Assembly (NCBI RefSeq): GCF_000340215.1
Contig: NW_006921537.1
Span: 1,019,011-1,083,010, forward strand
Direction of reading: 5' to 3'
From: Pseudocercospora fijiensis CIRAD86
Lineage: Eukaryota > Ascomycota > Dothideomycetes > Mycosphaerellales > Mycosphaerellaceae
Length of the DNA: 64,000 nt
Below, piece by piece: positions 44,570-53,091 of the stretch. Each line of letters begins with the position of its first letter. Position 1 is the stretch's first letter. Under the pieces are notes generated by a model, which did no database searches, had not been told where the DNA came from, and saw only the letters and a list, made by a program, of their open reading frames with translations. Position numbers and translations under genes: made by a program.

Positions 44570-45299
44570 CTTGGCACGGAATGGCGTTGGACGATAAATG
44601 AGATGGCAGCCAAAGCCTGAGAAAGCAGAGTGCCATCCACCGCGATGCCGAGGAAAAGCCTAAATGGGACCTCACGTGGATGTGTGTATCACGGGCCACC
44701 CAATCAGCAGCCATTGCACCTACACCATGTCACCTCCGTGCGCTCTCCCAGAGCTCAAGCTTTGCTCTGGAATGTGAACTTGCAGACGGACTTCCGCCAT
44801 CTGTTCGTTCCCTCTCCCATTTCCATAGACTTTTGGGCCAACATCCCGGCCAAGGCGACCAACACCCGTCGCAATGTCTCCCACAGTGCATCGCCCAGTG
44901 CATCAGGTGCTGCATGGCCGGGCCCGCAATCAGAACGAGCCAGCGCATGCTCCGCCGCTTGCAACGTTGTCGCGCGCAAGTCGCAAGTGGCCTTCCTTAC
45001 CCCCCTGAGAGGCTATTATCTGCCACACCCAGGCCCCAGGAGTAACACAGGCCAGGCGAGCCAGGGAAGTGCTTGCAGCGAGACACAGCCATCTCTCCTA
45101 TTCTTGGCCTACTATTTGCTGTTTGTTCGGATACCAGTTGCGCTTCCAGATTCACTGAGTCAGTGCGGACAGCCATCCTGGACCGCCGCATATACTATGG
45201 TAAGTACAATATACATAGACGTGTCGCGACTCCTGGCCTTCTCCACAGCCCTCCATACTCCATACGTTCGCGCCCACGACTGACGCTCCATGCGTTTTC
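44570..45299. promoter_or_regulatory. Bidirectional upstream region of uL11m and DUF6594 genes
   Basis: 730 bp between two divergent genes. No third gene recognised; open frames here are probably chance. Confidence 0.4.
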
Positions 45300-47456
45300 A
45301 TGCAGCCAGAGCCAGCATCGCCCGCAGGACGAGCCTCACAGCGAACACCACCTCATTTGATCCTTTCGCGTCCCGAAGACGACAACGCTGCACAGCCGAC
45401 CATAGCTAGGAAGCGGAGCAAAACTGAGAGCGCGGTCAAGGAAAACAGTCAATCTGCCTCTGTAGAATGGATCGATAGTGATGCAAATACACCGAGACGA
45501 CGAAGCAAGCGCTCCAATCACGGTACAAGTGGAGCGACACAAGGCCAAAGAAGCCGGCGGAGTACGGAAAGTGAGGTTGGCGGGTTCTTTCCCAAGCTTG
45601 CAAGGATACTGGAGTCTGGGGACTCCAGCGTCATCTCGAAGCCCAGCGCGCGAGTGACAGCTGCTCGTCGTCGAGTTGAAAGAGGCAGCGAACGTCGCAG
45701 CCCTCGCAAGGACGGCTTGTTGCAGCGAAAACCAGTCAAACATAAGGTGGGCGGGCTGTCGAGACGAACGGATCCCCTTCCCAGGTTCAACCCATCCTTG
45801 CTGTCGGTCCTTTCTAGCTTAACGCGAAGCTCAGATCGATCGTCCAGTAGTAATACAACGATCACGCAGCAGTCATATGACCAACATCGCATAGAAAATC
45901 CAAAAGCAAAAACGTCCCGAAAAGTTGCGGAGTCCGACATCAGCGCCACTAAAAAAGGTCATCCACCTTACGCATTGGACATCATGGACGCCAATTCGAT
46001 TGACAGAAGCCACGACGGGCAATCGATCTATACAGAATCGTCTTCATCGTCGCAGTATGAGCCTTCTGACGCTGGATCTAGCGAATTGCCGGAAACGCCA
46101 TCAAGCCACTCCACATTTCCTTCACCTACCGTAACAAGAAGTGGGTCCTTGACCGGCAGCGTCGGTAGCGTCGCCGAGCTTCGTCGCAAGTATGATCAGC
46201 ACTCCAACACATCGCCGGGCTCCACCAGGAGCAACAGTTACAGTCCAGAAGCCAAACCGCGAAATCTTCGAAGACTGCCGAAACTAAATGATGTCGCAGA
46301 GGACGACGAGCAATCACGACAACCCTCTCCACCTTACAACGAAGTGGTGTACGATGCACGGAAGAGACCCTCGTCGCAGGCGTCGAATCTGCCTGAGCGA
46401 TACGAGGAACGTTTAAGACAGCAACAAGACGAACTGCGACAGCATGTCGCTCATACTCAGAATCAACACGGACAAAATTATATCGATCCAGCTCATGCAC
46501 AACGTCGCTCTCATTCTACATCGTCCAATGGCTCAGCTCGAGCGCAAAGAGAATGGCAACACTTGCTTGCGATGCAGCAATACCAATATCCACAACCACC
46601 AGCACAAATGGCATATCCTCCACCTCCTCAGACAACCAACGGCCACATTGCGCATCCAGATCGACCGCCCGTCCCCGATCCACCTAACTCTAGTCAAGTG
46701 ACCATCGCAGGCTACGAGATGCTAGCGCGCGAGCTATCAAACAATTCATCATCCGTAAAACCCATGTATCGAAAATTCTCATACCTCAATCACCGAATCC
46801 TTCTCCACTTGCAAGACGAGCTACAAGAGCTAGAAGAACGACTACGAACCGTGGACGAGATCGTCGCACAACTCGACCACTCTTCTTCCGAACAAACCAC
46901 CCCAGCTTCCCGTCGAGGCGACGCAGCTTTCGGCGGCGACTGGCATCACCAGAGAACATTACTCCTCGGACGCATATTCCAGAAAACAGAACAATACAAT
47001 CGTGCGCTGAAAAGTTTCCAAGAATTAAGCGCAGATCGAACATCTCCAGAACCAGAACAGATCGAAACTTATCGGGAATGGTTGAAATTGAAAACTCCGA
47101 TTCATGAAGTCGAGACGAAATTTTTGGATCATGGGGATGATCTTTTGCTTCCGAATGCCTCTCGACCATCTCCTCCGCCACAGAATCGAGATCAGATGAT
47201 CATGTTTACTTGTCTTCCTGTGGGATTGATGTTACCGGTTCTTCTCTTCAGTGTCATTCCCACTCTCGCGGGAAGATTTCTCGTTACGTTTTTGATCTCT
47301 GTCGCTGCGGGTTTTGTCACGGCTACGACGACGGGGATTAGAGAGTTGTTGCTGGTGAATGAGTGGGTTGTTTATGGGAGTGCGTATTTTTTGATTATGG
47401 CGGCTGTTGCTGGGGTTATACCTCAGTATGGGGGGAATGCTGTGATGAGTTCTTGA
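45300..47456 (+). CDS. DUF6594 membrane protein with long disordered N-terminus
   Basis: 718 aa in one exon. Residues 1-470 are disordered, rich in Ser, Arg and Gln with several KR-rich patches and a poly-Ser run. The DUF6594 core starts at about 478 (TIAGYEMLARELS) and continues MYRKFSYLNHRILLHLQDELQELEERL, the helical LQ-EL-LE signature. ENDs in three hydrophobic helices (MFTCLPVGLMLPVLLFSV, FLVTFLISVAAGFVTAT, YFLIMAAVAGVIPQ). This family is expanded in filamentous ascomycetes and has no known function. The start codon follows an upstream TTTTCATGCAG, which could also be an acceptor, so an earlier exon is possible. Confidence 0.82.
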   Translation: MQPEPASPAGRASQRTPPHLILSRPEDDNAAQPTIARKRSKTESAVKENSQSASVEWIDSDANTPRRRSKRSNHGTSGATQGQRSRRSTESEVGGFFPKLARILESGDSSVISKPSARVTAARRRVERGSERRSPRKDGLLQRKPVKHKVGGLSRRTDPLPRFNPSLLSVLSSLTRSSDRSSSSNTTITQQSYDQHRIENPKAKTSRKVAESDISATKKGHPPYALDIMDANSIDRSHDGQSIYTESSSSSQYEPSDAGSSELPETPSSHSTFPSPTVTRSGSLTGSVGSVAELRRKYDQHSNTSPGSTRSNSYSPEAKPRNLRRLPKLNDVAEDDEQSRQPSPPYNEVVYDARKRPSSQASNLPERYEERLRQQQDELRQHVAHTQNQHGQNYIDPAHAQRRSHSTSSNGSARAQREWQHLLAMQQYQYPQPPAQMAYPPPPQTTNGHIAHPDRPPVPDPPNSSQVTIAGYEMLARELSNNSSSVKPMYRKFSYLNHRILLHLQDELQELEERLRTVDEIVAQLDHSSSEQTTPASRRGDAAFGGDWHHQRTLLLGRIFQKTEQYNRALKSFQELSADRTSPEPEQIETYREWLKLKTPIHEVETKFLDHGDDLLLPNASRPSPPPQNRDQMIMFTCLPVGLMLPVLLFSVIPTLAGRFLVTFLISVAAGFVTATTTGIRELLLVNEWVVYGSAYFLIMAAVAGVIPQYGGNAVMSS

Positions 47457-48229
47457 GATGGGGTTCTGGGGGATGGAGAGGGAGGGGTGGGTGAGGAGAT
47501 GGTGATTTTGAGGGAGGAAGGAGGAGGGTTATGGTTTTTGCTTTTCTGAGGTTGGGTTTTTGGGAAGCGAAGCATGGTGTTATGGCGTTTACGAAGTTTT
47601 TTTTACCTTACGATGCTGGTATCATCGTATAACAGGAGAGAAGAAGAAGAAGGAATGTGATACCCCCCCAAGAGGACTACATACACGAACGGCGATGAAA
47701 TGCAGGAAAGGAACCGGGACGGCATGACAATAGTATAATTAATCTCACTCACTTTCTCATTCAACCCCCACTCTCCTTCTCCTTCTCCTTCTCATCTTTC
47801 CTCTACCTATCAACCTCCCTCACCATCCCCATCTGCAAAGCCCACGGCATCCCCATCCACATCGCCCGTTGCGTATGCCATTTTTTGGAGCCGTGGCAGG
47901 GAAACGAGGTTGTTCTTGGTAGATGACGAGAACGTATAGGAGCGACTCGGCACCAGTAACCGACTTTATCTGATCTTGACAGGATGTATGTAACTCGAGG
48001 GAGCAGATGAGGACACCCACTTATGTTGCCGAAGCTGTCCCTGTTTTGCTGCGATTGTCATCACGCGGGTCAATTCTGTCTATTGCGCGATTTTCTGAAT
48101 CAGGAATTGTGAAGAAAGCAGAGCATTTTGAGGTCATTTTGTATTACTAGGAAGTGTTGTGGACCGCGGGCGCGTTCCAAGAGTAGCAGCGCAGAGGTTA
48201 TCCACGTTCGAAAATTTTCGGCTTGGCGT
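47457..48229. other. 3' flank of DUF6594 gene, no gene
   Basis: G-rich then C/T-rich DNA with a CTTCTC repeat near 47765-47800; no coding feature supported. Confidence 0.4.
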
Positions 48230-48910
48230 TGCTTAAAAAAAGCCGGCGGTGAGTACCTCCCTAACCTAGGCTACCCCGGATTTCCTAGGTACGGTGTACA
48301 CTCTATATACGAACTTAAATTCCAACCCGGCATCCAATCATTTGAATTGGTTTGCTGTTTGACGAGTGTCCTTATACACTTTATTGAGGGCCTGAAATTT
48401 TCGGGAGCAGGGGTGTCCGGCTACTATATAGCGTTATAATCCTCCGGCGGCAGACTATTTAATACTTTGGACCTCGCTATAATAATAGCACAGTTCAAGG
48501 TATTAATTTTTAAATATTTTACGATCCCTTTTTTTTACTTTTTAGGAAAGGGGTTTTTTTCGAAGTCTATATATATATATATAATAAGATAGCATATATA
48601 GTAAAGAGTATATATAAACGTATATATAGAAAGTAAATATACTAGTTACAGGTATATATTTATAATGCTAGTATACAATATATTATAAGAGTATTAGGAT
48701 AGATTAGGCTAATATTAGTAGAAACTATACCTTTATTACCGGACAACTTAGTCCGTTATATAACCTAGATATATTCGAAAATCAAAGAAATATATACGTT
48801 TACTTAAATTATAGAATTAGAGCCGCGCGAGTTAGTATAATAGTCTAGCAACCTGTTAAGTTACTTAGATAGGAACTCGATAATAGAATTTCCTCTTAGT
48901 AGTTACAGTC

Positions 48911-49090
48911 TATTCTAAACGCCGTCTAAGTATAAAACTATATATAGTAGATTAATGTATAAAGTACTCCTCCTCGAAAGTTAAAACCTAACTCCGATAT
49001 AGTAGTACTACTACCTCCTATCCTAGACGCCGTCTAAGTATAAAACTATATATAGTAGATTAATATATAAAGTACTCCTCCTCCTCGAAA
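48911..49090. repeat. Diverged direct duplication in the AT-rich island
   Basis: Copies at 48911-48979 and about 49019-49090 share ~70 bp around CGCCGTCTAAGTATAAAACT and AGTACTCCTCCTCGAAA. They differ mainly by C/T and G/A changes (TCTAAACG versus CCTAGACG) and by one extra CTC. Confidence 0.75.
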
Positions 49091-49536
49091 CTAACTCGTA
49101 GACTTAGCGAAAATTATATATCTAGTATAAAAAAAAAGTCGATATACCTACTAGACGCCCTAGAGCCTTACTATTGCCCCCCCCCCCCCGATTAGGCTAA
49201 TACTTAGTACCCTATAGGCTATTATATTAGGGCGCCCCTAGACTAGATAGCTATAGAATACGGAGTATCCTATATATATCTCGATAAATACTAATCCGAT
49301 TTCAATAAAAATTATACTATTAGAACCGCGCGGGTCGGTTCTATAGAACGTAAAACTTTTATATAAATCGACGACCTTCGAATTTAGTATTAGTAGGTAT
49401 TAGCTAGTATTAGCTCTAACTTAATTCTTAACTATTAATAATTCTATTTCTCCCGGCTATACTACTTAATATAGTCCCTACTATATAAAGGCATATATCT
49501 TAAAGGAGTTATAAGATCGATAGGGGTTAAGAGGTC

Positions 49537-49569
49537 GTAGGTTCGAGTCCTATACTAGCTATTTTTTTT
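49537..49569 (+). ncRNA. tRNA-like T-arm (B-box) with terminator-like T-run
   Basis: GTAGG-TTCGAGT-CCTAT forms a 5-bp stem with a canonical T-loop, matching the Pol III B-box GGTTCGANTCC. It is followed by a 7-nt stretch (ACTAGCT), A, and eight T residues, the order expected at the end of a tRNA gene. No convincing A-box or matching 5' acceptor strand was found in the preceding 100 nt; AGCTAGT occurs 150 nt upstream. A decayed tRNA or a tRNA-derived element is likely. Confidence 0.35.
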
Positions 49570-49570
49570 A

Positions 49571-50215
49571 TTTATACGTAATTAATAGGAAATGTACTTA
49601 AATCTTTAATTAAATATTACTACTACGCAATTAATAGGAAATGTACTTAAATATTTAATTAAATACTACTACTATTAAGCTAATACCTTTATACGCAATT
49701 AATAGGAAATGTACTTAAATCTTTAATTAAATATTACTACTATTAAGCTAACACCTTTATACGTAATTAATAGGAAATGTACTTAAATCTTTAATTAAAT
49801 ATTACTACTATCAAGCTAATACCTTTATACGCAATTAACAGGAAATGTACTTAAATCTTTAATTAAATATTACTACTATTAAGCTAACACCTTTATACGC
49901 AATTAATAGGAAATGTACTTAAATCTTTAATTAAATATTACTACTACGCAATTAATAGGAAATGTACTTAAATGTTTAATTAAATATTACTACTATTCAG
50001 CTAATACCTTTATACGCAATTAATAGGAAATGTACTTAAATCTTTAATTAAATATTACTACTATCAAGCTAATACCTTTATACGCAATTAATAGGAAATG
50101 TACTTAAATCTTTAATTAAATATTACTACTATTAAGCTAACACCTTTATACCCAATTAATAGGAAATGTACTTAAATCTTTAATTAAATATTACTACTAT
50201 TAAGCTAATACCCTA
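49571..50215. repeat. 68-bp tandem satellite, ten copies, two shortened
   Basis: Each unit contains CGCAATTAATAGGAAATG, TACTTAAATCTTTAATTAAA and TATTACTACTATTAAGCTAA. The GGAAATG word starts near 49588, 49635, 49704, 49772, 49840, 49908, 49956, 50025, 50093 and 50160. Spacing is 67-69 bp except two intervals of 47-48 bp lacking the AAGCTAATACCTTT part. Copies are nearly identical, with scattered T/C changes. Confidence 0.9.
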
Positions 50216-50231
50216 GCTAATAAGCTAAGAA

Positions 50232-50330
50232 ATGCGGGGTAAGTTAAATTCCCCTTTACTTTAATCTTTGTTTCGATTGACGTTCTACGCTGAAATCCGG
50301 GGTAAGTCAAATTTCCCTTCAATCTTTGAT
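50232..50330. repeat. Imperfect 40-bp direct repeat at the island border
   Basis: GCGGGGTAAGTTAAATTCCCCTTT followed by AATCTTTG (50234-50270) is repeated about 65 bp on as CCGGGGTAAGTCAAATTTCCCTTC followed by AATCTTTG. One difference is TTA against TCA, the kind of change RIP makes. Confidence 0.6.
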
Positions 50331-50641
50331 TGTATATTACTTCTGCGAAATTTCTCAGCCAATCATTTCGGTCTTGGCGGACAACTTAGATTTTCGCGGG
50401 CGGTGGCCGCGGTGTCTAGATTGGCAGCTGCGCTGCCAATCAGAACACGAGCTGAGAAGGCAGCTCGGGCACCGAGAACTCGGATTGATGAGCGTTGGAT
50501 GCTTGGTGTGACGTCGGTGATCGGGATTCCGGGCCCGCTTTTCGCACGTGGAGACGCGTCTCCGCGAACCTTCTCTTTCGTGATGCTCGTACTTTGGGAA
50601 CGGACAACACATTCCATGTTTGTTGCAGACAGATCGCAGCC

Positions 50642-52072
50642 ATGTCAGCCGAGGGCAAGGAGAACAGTATTGATCCTGTGGCAGTGCGTGCAGAGCTGAA
50701 AGCGTGGGAAACGGCGTTTAAGGAGCAGAATGGTCGGAAAGCTGGACGTGAGGATATCAAGAAAGACGCGACTATACGTGGGGCAGAGATCGATGCGATA
50801 GAAGAGGACGCATACTGACAGGACTTGGCAGAGGCGAAATACAAGCTATACAACGAATTGACCTCGAGGGCTTCCCGACCGAAGACCGCTTCAACACCCA
50901 GCAAAATCATCAAGCATTCCCGAATCGAGAAGCCTGCGAAAGCGACGCCTAAGAGAACGCCGAGCAAGAAGCTATCTACCTTACAAGGCCCTGTCTTATC
51001 ACCTGTACAAGAAGCCGAACCTACACCTGCCTTCATCCGGAATGCACTGGGCCCAACACCACATCGAGACGGCCAAGTTCTGAGCATCTTCGACATCGCC
51101 ATCGAGAGCACGCCATTGAAAGGCGACAGTCCATCAAAGACCAATGGCATAGCATTGATCGCAGGCACCCCAAGCAAAAGCGCTACAGCCGCCTCAGAAG
51201 AATCAGGACACTCACGAACTCCGCAATCTCTAAGCAAGCGCTACTTCCTCGACGCCTTTGCCGGCACTCCCCTAAAAAGAAAACGAGACGACAACGACAT
51301 CGGAACTACAAGCAGCTCAAAACGCAAATTCGCCACTCCTGCCTTCCTACGAAGATCTGTTCCACTTGCGCCTATAGCAGAGCACAATGCGGAAACATCG
51401 ACATCATTACTTCCACCTTTCAGGAAACGTGGTTTGGTGAGGAGTTTGAGCAGTATTATCCAAGGTCTAAAGAAGCAGGAAGAGAAGCGTATGGATGACG
51501 AATGGGATGTCATGAATGAGATTGAGGAAGAGGAAGCGAATGGAGGGCCGCTGCCGAAGAGACTCCCGGCCAACGTACAGGTTGAGGATAGCCAGGATGT
51601 TGTCGAGATGCCGTTAGGTCCAGACCAGGCTTTTGAGTCGAGTGAGAGTGAGGAAGAGGATAGGGGTACGGGGAGGAAGCCTTGGAAGAAGAAAGGTTTG
51701 AAGAGGCAGACGAGACGGGTTAAGATGAAGCCTGTGGTTCATAAGCCCCAAAAAGCCGAAGCCGAAGCTGAAGGAGAGGAAGAGGAGGAACCCGTGGCTG
51801 AAACTCAACTCCAGCATGATCCGAATTCGGTAGATGAGCTTGGAGACAGTGCAGCAGAATCTGGTTCAGATACGGAAAAGCAAGCTAGGGGAAAAGCAAA
51901 GCAGAAGTCGGCTGCAAAAACGAAAGGACAGGGGAAGGAAGTCGAGAAGGATGAGTCCAAGAAGAAAGGCCGGAAGGTCGATCCTCTGGCTCATACGAAC
52001 TTCAGAGCTCTTAAGATCAAGAATAAAAACTCCAAAGCGGGTGGCAGGAGAGGGAAATTTGGCAGACGATGA
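50642..52072 (+). CDS. SLD2: DNA replication regulator Sld2 (Drc1)
   Basis: CDK-regulated initiator that bridges to Dpb11 when replication origins fire. Two exons (50642-50777, 50832-52072), 54-nt intron (GTGGGG...GGCAG) with a CTGAC branch-like site; 458 aa. N-terminal block: ELKAWETAFKEQNGRKAGREDIKKDATIQAKYKLYNEL. The next conserved block is TPHRDGQVLSIFDI. SP/TP sites (LSPVQ, STPLKGDSP, GTPSKS, RTPQS) suit multisite CDK phosphorylation. The C-terminus DPLAHTNFRALKIKNKNSK and GGRRGKFGRR is the typical fungal ending. It starts within 450 bp of the AT-rich island yet is intact. Confidence 0.88.
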
Positions 52073-52273
52073 AGGATGATGGCATTACGTTGGAAACGAC
52101 GAGGTCATGTCCAGCCAGAATCTGTACACGTAGAGTCAGTCATCGGAACAGCAGCATGCATGGGAGAGAAGAAAAAATTTCTTCATCTTGATTATCGTGG
52201 TGTTTCTGAATACTGCACGCAATGAAGACGAACGAATTCAGCAGTATAGCAAGTCTCAATCTCGATAGATTGT

Positions 52274-52335
<62 letters not shown>

Positions 52336-53091
52336 CTCAAATTTGCAGAAAAAGATGCTCCCTCGCTCCATTTCATTCCATTCCATCCATATCAAGAGGA
52401 GTACAACTCGAAATCACGAAGCAAGGAGTCAAAGTCCTTTTTTTTTTAAAAAAAAAGGGCCAACTCAACCTGCAACATGGCTCCAAGGACTAACGACCCA
52501 AGACATGAAAGATGTCTCTATAACTACCGCGCCGCCCCTCCAGCATCTTTTCTGCTAGTGTACAAATCATGTGCGTTTTTCGCTGTAGCGACAGATTTCT
52601 TTTGCACACACTCCATCCAGAATTGGTAGAAAGATCAATTAAAAAGGCAGCCAGCCAGCAAGCAATAACGCAACGCAGTTCGAGCAACGTATCGACAGCT
52701 GGCTGGCTGCGTAGAAAACAAGAAAAGCAAAAATCTTCCGTCGTCATTCTTGCTGCCCATTATTACGCCCAGAACACCTTTCGCAATGCCCAAACACACA
52801 CACACAGAGTCCATATGCCAGCCATTTCATGTCATTCCGCGTCGTCGGTCGTTCGTCTGTTCGTCGTCCTCGAAAATATGCAGTCATTCATGTACGTCGT
52901 TCTTATCTGCTTCCATCCATCCATTAATTTCCGCCAATTTTTGATCAGATCGTATCGTAACAGGCGCAGCCCTCACAATCGTTGGTCGTCATTTCCATGC
53001 TATGCAGTCATCCAGAGTCGTCATGTCATCTCGTAGCTCTTTCGCCATTATCGTACACGCTAAACACACGAATTGCCTTTTTCCGAGACCT
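52073..53091. other. Convergent 3' region, no gene
   Basis: Between the SLD2 stop and the C2H2 gene stop. Apart from the GA microsatellite and an A/T run near 52440-52456, nothing is recognised. An inverted repeat CAGCCAGC (52649) / GCTGGCTGGCTG (52700) is noted. Confidence 0.4.
52277..52332. repeat. (GA)28 microsatellite
   Basis: Uninterrupted GA dinucleotides for 56 bp in the convergent 3' region between SLD2 and the C2H2 gene. Confidence 0.97.

Larger units (their letters stand above)
48230..50225. mobile_element. AT-rich island, probable RIP-degraded repeat DNA
   Basis: About 2 kb of strongly TpA-rich sequence that contrasts sharply with flanking genes and has no open frame of note. It is full of TATATA, TTAATTAA and TACTACTA words. 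CpA/TpG dinucleotides are scarce to the eye, as expected after repeat-induced point mutation. It holds an internal 70-bp direct duplication differing by transitions, a poly-C run of 13-14 near 49177, a tRNA-like T-arm and a 68-bp satellite. The parent element cannot be named. Confidence 0.6.
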
